The notes under the pieces: model-generated
What the model was told of the DNA's origin: nothing
What the model saw: the letters and a program-made list of their open reading frames with translations, nothing else
Databases searched by the model: none
DNA from: Liopterus haemorrhoidalis
Taxonomy: Eukaryota > Arthropoda > Insecta > Coleoptera > Dytiscidae
Reading direction: 5' to 3'
Assembly: GCA_963971575.1 (NCBI GenBank)
Contig: OZ020611.1
Location: forward strand, 59,553,381-59,617,380
DNA: 64,000 bases
Shown: positions 10,328 through 21,592 of the stretch, one piece after another
Layout of the letters: every line of letters begins with the position of its first letter
How positions within the stretch are numbered: position 1 is the first letter of the stretch
Program-made: the position numbers and the translations under genes

Positions 10328-11041
10328 ATAGACCATATTAGTGTGACGTCACATACATGTGCTGCCATCTGACAGTGGTTTCCTTTGGAAGTTTTTAGCT
10401 GATTTCAAATGCACGTGTCATTACTTTTGTTACCTTGATTTTATGAATATATAATTACTTAAATCACTATCAATGTACACGGATTTAAAGTGCTGGGAAA
10501 AAAGATTACAAATTTTTTCACCTGTTTTTGCTATGCTATCACCGTATTTCATATTATTAGGTATACAATTTTTTACATAATGGTGTATTGTTTTGCTCCA
10601 AATTCCAACCATTACAGCCTCACTCTTAATTGCAAATTTTTTCGTTTTTTGACAGATGGAAATGAAAAATAATAATGGTTAAAATAAGAACAACATATTG
10701 TTCCTTCAAACCACTTAGATATAGCACAAGACTTATTGCTATGTTACTTGCCATAATAATGATTATTAGCGTAAATTTTTCAAAATTAACCTGCATAGTA
10801 ATATTATTTTTCAAAAATAATGACATAATAAATTATAATGTATGAAATAAGAATTTTAATGTATAAATATTGACTTGCAGTTTTGATGTGAAGCATTTTC
10901 TTACTTTGAAAACTTAATTTATGTTTCCAAAACACAACTAAAAAAAAAAAAAAACAATATGCTAAATTCAAATAGAAGGACACCATTGCGAGGCGGCAGC
11001 ACTGAATCGCATTTTGTGACATAGTTACTAAAATGGTCTAT
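10328..11041. mobile_element. TIR-bounded element of unclear class (714 bp)
   Basis: The left end ATAGACCATATTAGT pairs with ACTAAAATGGTCTAT at the right, and both are followed inward by GTGCTGCC blocks in inverse orientation. The interior is AT-rich and noncoding, with an A-run at about 10938-10953. No clear target-site duplication was found, so the superfamily is open. Confidence 0.5.
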
Positions 11042-11332
11042 TTCGTATTTTACAGAACTTTGTAGTTAATATCAAACAAATTATTATTCCACTAAATCAA
11101 TTCCAGGCACAGAAGCTAAAATATCAAATAAACCTAATTCTTCAATTATTGTAAAAATGTCCATCTCCCCAATTTCAATATCTGAACATTACATTCTTAA
11201 ATTTGCTAATATTTTCTATTGACATTGCCGCATATTGATGTCATAGTCGCGATATTTGATTTGACTTTTTGAAGCTCTGGTTTTATTAAAATGCGCAAAA
11301 TTGAGTAAATACTAATCATGTTTCCCTTTTAG

Positions 11333-11577
11333 ATTTCTTAGAATTGACGAATCCAATATTGGAAATCAGAGAGTTTGTAAAGCATACAAAAGTTTTCAAT
11401 TCAACAATGTTAGCCTTGTTAGTTTTCGGACATGGTCGTTGTATCTTATCAAGCCGTTGCTTTTTTGCTTTGAAGAATTCGTTTGATGAATGTTCTGAAG
11501 AACAGTATATTCAGGTCAATGGTGTTACCCCTGTTTTTCTTTATATCAAGTCGGAGATTAGATTTGTGGAACCTTAA
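11333..11577 (+). other. Candidate terminal exon, unrecognised protein
   Basis: A consensus branch site TACTAAT and a pyrimidine tract ending CCCTTTTAG (to 11332) precede 81 open codons in one frame, ending at TAA 11575-11577. An AATAAA signal lies about 100 nt downstream (11679-11684). The peptide (for example ILEIREFVKHTKVF near its start, VNGVTPVFLYIKSEI near its end) has ordinary composition but I recognise no family. A downstream ATG at 11344 also opens the same frame. Acceptor, frame and poly(A) signal together make a host-gene last exon possible; no partner exon was found. Confidence 0.3.
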
Positions 11578-11930
11578 TTAGTATTATCTTTGTATTTCAT
11601 GTACCAGTTTATAGGATAAATGATCAAATTTTAGACGTACTTATGCTTTGAACTTACTTTACACTCTTAAAAATTTAAAATAAACCTGAATGAAAATTAA
11701 TAATGCCGGTAATGAGTACAAATAACCTGGATGGAAATAATCCATCTCATTAAAATGATATCCTTACAAAGGTACACCCAGTTAGTGAAGCTTTCAACTT
11801 TGATGAATTTGTATTTCTTTGGGCGACTGAACATAATAAAATATATTTGCTGATTACTATGAAGGTTCATGCTATATGTAAATCAAACAGATGAATCTCT
11901 CTTAAAAGTACTCTCATGAATACGGGAACC

Positions 11931-12124
11931 CGGGGCATAACGGGCATCTTAAAGATTATCTTCAATAAAATCTTAAGGAATATCGTAAAAAAATTCGAAA
12001 TACTTTTAATCGTAAGATGATTTATTGTTTAATTATTACAGACAGTAAAAAAAAACTTAGAAAAATACAAAAATAAAAGTTACGACGATATAAAAAAAAG
12101 CTTCCTTGTGCTCATTATGCCCCG
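11931..12124. repeat. Short inverted-repeat element (GGGGCATAA ends)
   Basis: CGGGGCATAACGGGCA (11931-11946) faces TGCTCATTATGCCCCG (12109-12124), 14 of 16 bases complementary, about 195 bp apart. This may be a small MITE. No duplication was seen and the interior is AT-rich. Confidence 0.4.
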
Positions 12125-12159
12125 CAGTCGGGGCAGATAAATTAGGGCACTCAAAGTAT

Positions 12160-12797
12160 AGGAATAGTACACAAATTTAATTATCTTGGTTTTTTATTCA
12201 GCAACGATGGCAGTATAACAACAAAAATAAATTCTTGGAAAATCCAGGCTTGCTAGGCATATTATGGATTAGGACCACAGCTTATATCCCATAACATCTC
12301 TAGGCAAACCAAATTGTTCTTGTATACAACAATACTAAAATCTGTATTATTGTACGGCTCAGAGACAAGGCAGGTGAAAACATTAGATGAAGTCCACTTG
12401 GATTGTTTCGAACGAAAAGCGTTGAGAACCATCTGCGGTGGTGTACAAGAATCGGTTTGCGGTGCAGGCTGTACAACCACGAACTGCGTCAACTGTACGA
12501 TCAACCAAATGCAACCCCTAAAATAAACAGTTTAAGATGGGTTGGCCACGTTGAGTGGCTTACCGATAACAACTATATAAAGCTGCTTTAACCATAAACA
12601 CCAATGCGAAAGAGAGATAGAGGAAGACCAAGAAAAATATGTGTGGATGAGGTAGAAAAAGACTGTAGACACCTAGACGTAAGATGTATAGGCGTAAAAA
12701 ATTGTAAGGTAGTTGCAGGAGATAGAGATAAATGGAAAATATTACTGGAGGCCAGAGCTCTCCCAGGGCTGTAGCGCCACAGAAGAAGAAGAACAGA
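12160..12797 (+). pseudogene. RTE-like LINE, reverse transcriptase C-terminal end
   Basis: In several frames the strand carries the usual tail of this LINE type: FNYLGF, a KLFLYTTILKSVLLYGSET block, CFERKALRTI, YNHELRQLYDQPNA, SLRWVGHVEWL and a final GRPRKICVDEVEKDC stretch ending RDKWKILLEARALPGL. Stops and frameshifts are present, so it is dead and 5'-truncated. The 3' tail is a run of AGA repeats (about 12782-12794), as expected for microsatellite-tailed LINEs. I call it RTE-like from these C-terminal motifs; the polymerase core is missing, so the clade is tentative. Confidence 0.75.
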
Positions 12798-12925
12798 CAT
12801 AATATACTTTAAAATTAAGATATCAAATGGCTGGTATTTTACAAATTTTTATCTCATTATTTTACAGAATCAGTGAAAAATATAATAGAAATTCGTTGCG
12901 TATCAACATTTCTCGAATGATAATA

Positions 12926-13228
12926 CGAGCCCCGTCTCAGTGATGTCGGCCCAACTATTTAAATCATGAAAATTGTGAATTTATGTTATAAAGTAAATAT
13001 TATTTAAGATAAATGGTTTTTATTCTCTCTGTTCATTTTGTGATAGTATTAACTACATCATTGTGTTTTTCTTTTTTGTTAAGATTTTTTTTTTGTCAAA
13101 TATTAATAAACAGTTCCCACATCGTTATATAACTGAATTGATGCACATAGATACTCCTTCTAATGTAAATATTATCTTTGAAAACACTATTTTTGATAGT
13201 TGGGCCAACTTCACTGAGACAGGGCTCA
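12926..13228. mobile_element. TA-flanked MITE with about 35-bp TIRs
   Basis: The left end CGAGCCCCGTCTCAGTGATG and its inverted match at the right (CACTGAGACAGGGCTCA) extend for about 35 bp with few mismatches, as far as GGCCCAACTAT. TA lies on both sides (12924-12925 and 13229-13230), which fits the Tc1/mariner superfamily. The interior is AT-rich and noncoding. Confidence 0.75.
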
Positions 13229-14589
13229 TACGTCCTCACATTCCTTGTGACTTAAATAACTATTAAAGATTAAGTATCACCAAATAGTGGAGATACAAAC
13301 TTATTTACTTAATCGTTGAGCCCTTTTACCATCTCTGGTGACGGATACAAATACAAACTATTAAAATTTGTCACCAATATTAATTGACTAGGCCGACCAC
13401 GAAAAGGTCATATCTCCAAGTATCGGTACTGTGGCAGTCAACGTGTTAATTATTTCCATCTTATAACAAGAATTTTCGGTTTAATATAATTAATGAAAAA
13501 TTCTGTATAATATAAACATTAATCATTAAAACAAACAGTTTTTCTGAAGGTGGTTTTGGTTAAAAGCAATACAATTCTTTATTGTATTTGTTTTGTAAAT
13601 CGTTGAAAGGATATCACATGCAATAATTTTACACTTGAGAAAGATTAAGTGTGGAAAAAATTTAAAACGCGTTGTTGGTGGTTGAAATTTTAATATAACA
13701 ATTTTAGAAATTGCTCCGAAAGGAATTGAAATAAAACGAGAATTCAAATACTTTCACACAAGTAGTAACAAAGGTATGAATAGAAATAACACGGTACGCC
13801 AACAGATACATAATTAAAGTAAATGGTTAAGAATGAAAGTTTAGTAATTGCTTACGGTTTTAAGAAGTAATTAATGAGATATCTAAATATAGAATACAAG
13901 TAAACGAATACGATTGTGTACTAGATAAATATTGTTGAAAAAACAATATTTTTACGTGATATTTTTTCTTGTTTAATGTGTTTTGCTCACCCCTCACCCC
14001 AACATTGTCAAACACAACCTCGAAAGTTAAATTTTGAATCTATCAATCCCACCGCTGCTACCAGTTTTAACCGGGGCTTTAATGAAAGTACTTCTTCTTC
14101 TTATTTCGCTGATAGTTTATGGTAGTCTAGATCACTTAAATTATTCAGTTTCAATTTAAGTCAGTCTTGCGGTGGAAGCTCAGGTGGTGTGTTTAATGCA
14201 AAATACCGTAACAGAAATATTTTGAAAATCGAAATTTTTTGAAAACCTTTTGATAAGTTCTGGCTACTGGGTGCCCTGATGAGAAAACTGTGACGCATTA
14301 TGCTAAAGTCATACTAGCACCAACCACTGTCAGAACAAGGTGTCTGGGTACAAGCGCGCACTCAGTATTTATTCTTGGGAGGTGAGGTGGTCAGAGTATT
14401 TTGAGTACAAACGTCCCTTTGGCTCGATTTCATTTTTGGAAGATGTTCATGTTTAGTGGCGTTAAAATATTCAGTAAGTAATTAATTATTCGTGCCTTTC
14501 GGCCTTGAATTATCTACATTGCTTTACATTAATTTAGTGTGATATATATATATTTATACTCTACCTGTCGGTCCCGATCCCCCATTGTA
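13229..14589. other. No recognised gene
   Basis: This is AT-rich DNA with low-complexity frames. I found no transposon ends or coding motifs in it. Confidence 0.4.
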
Positions 14590-15156
14590 CAGTACCTAGA
14601 CAAAATATTATAACCACTTACAAAAACAACTGTTTATTAAAAATGCCGACATATAATCATATGCTACTTTATTTATTTCTTAAACATATCCTGTATTTAT
14701 TAAAAGATAAGCTATTTTAAACATCTTCAACTCTGTATTTATATTCTGAGACTGATTTGCAAGAACAAAAAGTATTTTGTCCTGGACAGGTAATTCGCCG
14801 GATATCAATCATATCGAAAATGTTTGGAACCTTCTGAAAAGACTTGTTTATGATTTAAATAATACTAATAAACAAGTTTTAATAGATAATATTAAAATGT
14901 ATAGCATGGCTCTCCAGAAATTGGAAACTGTATTAGGGCATGTATTGAGAGTATGTCTCGAAGAATTGCGGCGGTAATAAAAGCAAAGGGGGCAACACAA
15001 AATATTAAAAAACATTTCATAAATGTACTAAAATAATTTGAAATAATAAAATACAAAATAAAAATAAAATTAGTGTATTACTATTTTGTTGATTTTGTGT
15101 AAAACAATGATTTTTAAAAAAATCATAAGTGGTTATAATATTTTGTCTAGGTACTG
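14590..15156 (+). mobile_element. Tc1-like element, internally deleted, intact TIRs
   Basis: A perfect 31-bp inverted repeat (begins CAGTACCTAGACAAAATATT) bounds 567 bp, with TA on each side (14588-14589 and 15157-15158). The interior keeps the 3' end of a DD34E-type transposase gene. At well under half the usual 1.3-1.7 kb it is a nonautonomous deletion derivative. The identical TIRs suggest fairly recent activity in trans. Confidence 0.93.
14765..15010 (+). pseudogene. Tc1-like transposase, C-terminal fragment
   Basis: The frame gives NSPDINHIENVWNLLKRLV, the conserved Tc1 block (normally NSPDLNPIENVW) that holds the final catalytic Glu. It is followed by a helical tail and, after a one-base frameshift, SMSRRIAAVIKAKG, the typical Tc1 C-terminus. 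The DNA-binding domains and the two Asp residues are deleted. Confidence 0.85.
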
Positions 15157-15677
15157 TATATTCAAATTCTTCTTCTTCTTGCCTTCTTCTTACCTTCTGT
15201 ATGCTATATCCATTTCTTTCAAAATATTTTTTTCTGTCTTCTCCCCAGCTGGTTCTATAGTTTTTTCTTTTTCTTTTCTACATTCTTGTATTAATTCGTT
15301 GCTGCTTGTTCTGATCTTTGTTTCAAATGTCGACGTTAAAACTTTCAAATCAAACAAAAACATTTTTTTAGCATTTCTTAGGTGAGGGCGAGGTCAAACC
15401 CGTAACCTCCTACCCATGGGTATACGCCTCTCTGGGTATATTAGAGGTGAGGCTATCACTACAATTTATTATAAAAATTTTATTCCCAAATTACTGTTCT
15501 ACCACACCATGTATTCAAAAATCTGTAAAATCTTAAATCTACTATGACCTCAAGAAATTCAATGTAAGGAGCCTGTACTTTCGCATTCTGCGAATAACTT
15601 AAACAAACTACGAAAAAATTTGAAGACACAACATTTAAAGAATCCAAATACAGGATCGTCATGATGACAACGATTAA
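15157..15677. other. No recognised gene between Tc1-like and Harbinger elements
   Basis: Pyrimidine-rich DNA (TTCTTC runs at about 15169-15200) and a possible weak B-box-like sequence on the minus strand near 15395, too poor to call a SINE. Confidence 0.35.
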
Positions 15678-15936
15678 GGCCCGGTATTTCCACCTTGCAG
15701 TTATCTATAAGATTAACTATCAATGGGATAATATCATCCTTTTGAAATTCACTAGGATAAATTGCTTTCTGTATTTCCAACTCTAGTAATCCCGTAGATA
15801 GCTATTCTGATTGATAATAATATTTACCGATGTTTTTTTTTATGTTGGTATTAGTAGCATTATGTTAAACAAAGAGAGACATATATGCACGAATAAAAGA
15901 GAGATACTGTCAAAATAAATGATTTTGTATAGAAAA

Positions 15937-16119
15937 ATGTGCGATAAACGGTCAAGAAGAGCAAATTTCAATATTTCCGAAACAAGGCAACTTGTAAATC
16001 TTGTGGTAAAATGTAAAAATGTTATAGAAAATAAAGCTACTGATGCTGTAAATCTAAAAGATAAACAAGGGGCCTGGAAAAAAATGTATTATGTTCAATG
16101 CATCCTGAAAACAGAATAG
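15937..16119 (+). pseudogene. Harbinger Myb/SANT-like DNA-binding protein, N-terminal part
   Basis: After an ATG at 15937 the frame reads RSRRANFNISETRQLVNLVV, then a KCKNVIENKATDAVNLKDKQ segment and GAWKKM. This is the first part of a Myb/SANT-like trihelix domain (R..NF...E...L..L....+..IE.K..D......K...W). Such proteins recruit Harbinger transposase to the element ends. The frame then runs into unrelated sequence and stops, so it is truncated. Confidence 0.75.
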
Positions 16120-16267
16120 AAATGCAAAACACTGAAAATGAAATACGACGGTTTATATATATATTTTTTTTAAAAAATTGGTGTAGTATTTGGTTTAAAA
16201 TTTGGTGCAGCAGGACATTAAATGCATTTTTCGCTAAGCGAAATTAATTAATAAATTCTTTCTTATC

Positions 16268-16372
16268 TCACTGGACCATATGATTTGGTCTAACGCAAAC
16301 TATGTATGGACGTTCTAAATACTCCACAATTTCTTCATCGTCTGCTAGCAAATCTTCTAAATCAGAATCCAT
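16268..16372 (-). pseudogene. Harbinger transposase, N-terminal fragment
   Basis: From ATG at 16372 (minus) the frame gives MDSDLEDLLADDEEIVEYLE, then RPYIVCVRPNH and a stop. The acidic start and following basic stretch are characteristic of Harbinger transposases. The matching copy at 59790 (minus) has the same start. The catalytic domain is absent. Confidence 0.7.
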
Positions 16373-17409
16373 GATATCCTACTTTAACAAGAAATGTAAT
16401 AAATGTAAATAATCTAAAAATAATCCGACAATATTTTTTTTTTATTTCAGTATATATTAAAGTAGATTACTGAATTATTTTGTATTTATTTTGATATAGA
16501 TAATTACATAATAAAATAGCACACATAATGGAAACAGATGTATGTAATATATATATAAAGTGTAGGATTGTCTAATATGTACATATTACCTGTTATATTA
16601 TATATTTTAAGTATAAATGCTTATATTATACACATATATTTATCAATAAAAATTTTTTTGACACTTATCTGTCAAAATCTGTAATTTTATCCAATGGATA
16701 ACATTTATCAGTACCTACACAGTAATCTACATAATCAAGTTATTCTATAGATAAATAATTGAAAATGCGAAAAAAATCGTTTATTCACTTGATAACTACT
16801 TATTCAATTGATAGTCAGTTTTATCTATGGTTGGAAATATCAGGCCTAAACCAGATTATTCTATGTGTTATTTTAATCAGTTCTAAAAAAGGTTTTTTAC
16901 ATTTCGGTATTTTTAACTAAAAGTTTAAATTGCGTCAGAAATACTAGACAAAGTGGTGTCTGACTCTGAAATGCTAACAACTGAAACTAACTTTTAATTA
17001 GTACACTTTTGGCGACATTTGATACTTTTACATGTGCTAGCTTATTAACTGCGGTCACACCCACTGGCAATTTTCAACTACTGTGCATTGACTGTGCTAC
17101 ACTGTGTGTTTTTAGATAAAAGAGATAGAGAGGCATATTATAAAGTCTACAAAATTTAATAACTAAATATATTTTTGTTCTATAGCGGTTTCTTTAGTAA
17201 CCTATATGACGAGGTACTATTCAAAATGTAACTAGTCACACAACATTCAAAATTGAAATATAGGTATCAGTTATTCCTCTTTGTTAAATGTATAAAATAA
17301 AATCATTAAATTAAACAAAAATGTGTTTTGTACTATGTAAAGTACGCAAGTAAGAACAAAATAAAATTAATGTAAAGTATGAATTTTCACACATTTCACG
17401 GCTTTTAGG

Positions 17410-18247
17410 CAGTAATGGCATCCTAAATTTTCAGGAAGCGGTTCTATAAAGTCATGTGATATCTAGGAACCTATTCTGTATTTTTAAGAGTGGAAACAAA
17501 TCACTTACTTCCATTTATTAAATATAAGGGAAAATATTACGAGCGTATTATAAATAGCTGTGGAGATGGTCGTGTCCGTAATGAATAGAAGTGGAAAGGT
17601 TGTACGGGTATCGGACATAAATATAAACAACTATCTACAACTGACCAGTTTCGGAATAGTTTATTCCTTCATCAGAGCTGCTACATAAAGGAAAATCAGA
17701 ATACAGTATAAGTGTACATCGTATATGAATAAATGAATATAATATAAGTATAAGTATAACATTGTAAGACATACCTGAGATAATAGTATTAAGTGTAATG
17801 GTGAGATAGATAAAAACGGGTCATGATATAAAAAACAATGTGTTGAAATATAAATAAATAAATAAATAAATAATGTAAAACGAAGTCAGAGACTAAAATA
17901 AATGATACAACAAATTAAAAAAATTTTAAAATTAATAAATAGGTAAAATATATGAGCACAGGTGTGTCGTGATATTATAAGATTGATAATGATGACTAGT
18001 TGAAAAAATCACAGATTTGTAAGAATCCTGTAAAATCCTGATATAGGGGTAAGCATGGGGTCGATGACCTGAAACCGCGAATTTTTTAAAGGAATGTGTA
18101 AATAGCCTATAAAATAAATATTACATTTGAACACTGTAGGGCACGGCGCACGATTCAAAACTGAAGTCAAGAGTAATTCATTTATTTTTAATAATTTTAA
18201 GAAACGGTTCGCGCGGACCGGTTCGATCCGATAGGATGCCATCACTG
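17410..18247. mobile_element. hAT nonautonomous element, 8-bp TSD CTTTTAGG
   Basis: The ends CAGTAATGGCATCCTA and TAGGATGCCATCACTG are inverted repeats (15 of 16), and CTTTTAGG is duplicated perfectly on both sides (17402-17409 and 18248-18255). The 838-bp interior has no transposase. It includes a (TAAA)n run (about 17849-17873) and a stretch near 17640-17690 that resembles a Penelope-type 3' end on the minus strand. Confidence 0.9.
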
Positions 18248-18534
18248 CTTTTAGGTATATAATAAGTGTAAGAAGCCAACATAATACTGGAGGTCTACGA
18301 ATATTTGTTCTATTAACAATGTGTTGGTATGGTGCTTAAAACTCGGTCTGCAGCTGTTACAATTTTTTTATTATATTTTTTATTTCATAATAAGACACAC
18401 ACTATCTTAGCCTTAAATACAAAAAATCCATAACATTATTATTCATGAATTAAGAAAATAATTGATTTTATCAAAAAAAAAAAAAAAAAACTGCAATATT
18501 TTTCAAAAAAGAAATCGAATCATAAATTCTGGCT

Positions 18535-19010
18535 GGAGTAAAGAATAGGTGACTACAAAGTTACAAATTTCTTTACAGAGGGCAGCACATAACAACTTCA
18601 CTAAATAATTCAAGCATTATCAGTGGCTTTATATCAATGGTTTCTGGTCTAGAAACGCATGCACAATGATAAACATTTTTAATTGGGCTAATATGGGGGA
18701 AAATAAAGTACTATGCACCTAAAAACTAGGTAATAAGGTTAGGTTTAGTTTGTAAAAGTCTAGAACCGAGAGAAGAGAGTTATTCTATCTTCTAATTAGA
18801 TAACAATACACTATCTTAGGTTAGGTTGGGTTAGTAAGAATTTGTTAGAAAAAGCCGAGCGAAGCGAGCTACCTATCTTCTAGTTTAATGACAAAACCTA
18901 GTTTGATGACACCCTCACTAATAATGCCACCTGTTTAAAATCACTGTACATTGAATAAATCACGTGTGTTTGACGCACGAGCAGTTGTGTAGTCACCTAT
19001 TCTTTACACC
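18535..19010. mobile_element. MITE with GTAAAGAATAGGTGACTAC ends
   Basis: GGAGTAAAGAATAGGTGACT at the left faces its inverted partner GTAGTCACCTATTCTTTACA at the right. AAATTC occurs just outside both ends (about 18525 and 19017), a possible target-site duplication. It lies inside repeat family X. The interior holds TTAGGTTAGGTTGGGTTAG (about 18816-18834). No protein is encoded. Confidence 0.65.
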
Positions 19011-19690
19011 ATCGAAAATTCCTCATCGTACGTTTCCGGCTCAGATCAATGTACGTTACCTATAATTTTTTAAGATTTTTACCCCTTTGGATAAAATGGG
19101 GTTGAACAAAAACTTTTTTAGCACATTTTTGGCTAAAATCGTGTTTAAAAAAAAGAATTTTAAAAACTGCTTTTCTTTTTAAATATATATTTTTTTCTCA
19201 ACTACAAAAAATCGAAATTTTTCGAGAAACTAATCTGATCAAAAATTCCTAATGAACTATTCCAGTTCCCATCAATTGTCATTATGAAGATTTTTTCAGA
19301 TTTTTAGATCAACCCCTCAGGGAGATAGGGTGGGGCACAAAAGTTTTTTGACATATTGCTGACAAAAATCCAATAAAAAAAGAATTTTCAAAAACAAAAA
19401 TTTGCTTGTTGATCCTCGCATTAAGAAGTTTAATTTGATATGCCACTCAATATTTAAAAAATATATAATTTGTTTTATTAAATACATAATTGTTTATATT
19501 TATCTCGGGATGTGTTTTTTTTTTTTTAATTTTCCCTACATGTGGGTCAAAGAGTTGTAAAATCATACCAAATTTCAACCGTTAAGCCGTTTGGCTACAA
19601 TTTCTACCGTGCAGACAGACAAACAAACACATGAGTGACGTTATAAGGTTTTTGGTGGTCATACCTACAACACCCTAATAAAGGATAAAA

Positions 19691-20080
19691 ATTTGAGAAA
19701 GTATGTTTTTATTTTTTAAATTATTTGATGAACTTTTAAAATGGTACAAAGAATTGATCTGCGATCTTTCATCTGTAGAAGATATTTTATGTGATTATTT
19801 GGACAGTTAAAATTGTGATTAACATATTTAAATAATGGTATATAAATTATAATATTTAAAAAAAAAGAATAAATAAAATAATATAACCCTAGTTTTGTTA
19901 ATAAACATTCATTCATATCACACTTTATCCTTATTTCGTCCATTTAAATTATCATTTGTCCACTAAGTTCATGGAAAACGTTATTTGTCCCCGTTTAACA
20001 TGTTTTCATTCAATGGTTGGATCCTTATAAATAAGTGGGTCGAAAAATTAGATTTCTAACTTATTGCAAACAGGATTATA
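19691..20080. other. No recognised gene
   Basis: AT-rich DNA with low-complexity frames, ending in a T-run (20080-20101) that precedes a LINE fragment. Confidence 0.4.
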
Positions 20081-20102
20081 CTGTTTTTTTTTTTTTTTTT
20101 TT

Positions 20103-20545
20103 GGCAACTTACAAGCCAGGGAAATGAGATATCTTCGCAAAATAGTAGGCAAAACGTGGCTAGACAATATAAGAAATAGTGAAATTAGGAAAGAACTGAA
20201 AACCAAGCCCCTAACTAAAAACATTTACGAACAACTGAGAAAGTATGGACATGTTCGAAGACAGTCTAAAGAAAAACTTGCAAAGAAATCCTTTGAGGCA
20301 AGACTGAGCGGAAAATGAACAAAAAAGACCTAGGAAGACCTAGGGAAACATTGATTGAGAGTATCAAGGAAGCGGCTACATATATAGGAATAGATATGCA
20401 AAATATGAAGAAATTAACAAATAATAAAACTTATAATGAATGTTATATAAGACACCGGCCGACCAAAAATTTAGTTTAAGTATATTAAATGTACACTCGA
20501 CATCTTCCAGTATAAGAGTTTATAGATTATGTATGTATGTATGAA
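20103..20545 (+). pseudogene. RTE-like LINE 3' fragment
   Basis: The frame gives AREMRYLRKIVGKTWLDNIR, then NSEIRKELKTKPL and QLRKYGHVRRQ, the block that follows the polymerase in RTE-like LINEs. A frameshift near 20315 moves to another frame with TLIESIKEAATYIGIDMQNM. A (TATG)n run near 20530-20545 is a plausible 3' tail. The copy is strongly 5'-truncated and dead. Confidence 0.7.
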
Positions 20546-21490
20546 GTATTATATCTCTTTGATATTAATAATCAATATATATTGCATTATTCTAACCTAA
20601 TACTCTCAGCAATCGCAAAAACGTCCAAAATAATGCTACCTGCTTAACCTAATATATTTTGTAAACATGTATTAAGATCTAAAATAGCATATTAATGATT
20701 ATTCTGTTCAATATGATTTTAGTGATGCATACGATGACTCATATATTCATATATATACGATAACAAACTGTACGAACATAATTTATTAAACATTTTCCTC
20801 CCTAAAAAATAAACTTTTGTTCTTTCCTGCTAAATCTTAGCCTAAAATATTTTTAAAGTGATCTAGAAATCCTTTCGTCGAAAAGTACTTTATAATATGA
20901 ATCCACACGAGCCCAAAAACCAAATATAGCTAAAGTTTAGAAAGTAAAGTTACCGAGCTGTTGAATTTACATCGGACTATTCGAGTCAGCAGAACTTGGA
21001 AAATCCACTTCTCAAACTGTTCGCTAAACTAGAGTGAATTTCATGCAGTGTATTCTGTCTTTTCTCAGAGTATTTCAAAGTTTCCCAATGAAATAAAAGT
21101 CGAAACATTATTGTCCCAGAGGTACAAACAATTCACTTGGACCAACGTTCAACCCCTCAATCCGACGGTCGCACCGGCCAACTTGGAACGTTGAATTAAA
21201 TTGAAGTTTAAGGATTGTCCGAGTTGTTAAAGTTATGGGAAGGTTCCTTGTTCTATATGTCACTGTGTCTGGCACAGTCTACCACTTTATTTTAGTGATG
21301 ACCAATAGTAGAGTAATGCGTGTTTCGAACATTTATGTAGTTTGTTTAAGTTAAACAAGACACCTGCTAATGTGGGAAAGGTTATTTCTTTTTATGGAGA
21401 AAACATCTGAAGACTGTGCTTGCTATAGGCCAGGGTTGCCAAATTTGATTTTTTTACAAACGACCACTAGATGGCAATATTGAAATGTGT
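20546..21490. other. No recognised gene
   Basis: AT-rich with no coding motif. It contains CAGGGTTGCCAAATTTGA (about 21432), which looks like a hAT end, but no inverted partner was found. Confidence 0.4.
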
Positions 21491-21517
21491 AATAATAATA
21501 ATAATAATAAAAATAAT

Positions 21518-21579
<62 letters not shown>
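21491..21579. repeat. (TAA)n microsatellite, insertion target of a Dong-type LINE
   Basis: An almost uninterrupted AAT/TAA run of about 90 bp. It continues, imperfectly, at 22738-22785 on the other side of the inserted element. Confidence 0.95.
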
Positions 21580-21580
<1 letters not shown>

Positions 21581-21592
21581 AATTTTGTTTAC

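Larger units (their letters stand above)
15678..16846. mobile_element. PIF/Harbinger element (1169 bp), TSD TAA
   Basis: The left end GGCCCGGTATTTCCA and the right end TGGAAATATCAGGCC (inverted) are flanked by TAA (15675-15677 and 16847-16849). Subterminal TATCTAT-type blocks also occur in both arms. It carries the two genes expected of this superfamily in opposite orientation: a Myb/SANT-like gene (plus) and the start of a transposase gene (minus), both truncated. A related, 5'-lost copy is at 59567-60272. Confidence 0.85.
17350..19690 (+). repeat. Repeat family X, copy 1, split by two insertions
   Basis: Three blocks (about 17350-17409, 18248-18533, 19011-19690) read in order as one repeat that is seen with far less interruption at 55840-56570. 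Shared parts include GAATTTTCAC, GTGTAAGAAGCCAACATAA and CGTTTCCGGYTYAGATCAAT. A GCAGACAGACAAACAAAC tract is near the right end (about 19610). The class is unknown and it has no coding capacity. Confidence 0.6.

Noticed and set aside
15390..15465. tRNA-like or SINE head on the minus strand
   Set aside because: The B-box match is poor and no A box or tail accompanies it.
21432..21452. hAT-like end CAGGGTTGCCAAATTTGA
   Set aside because: No inverted partner and no 8-bp duplication found.
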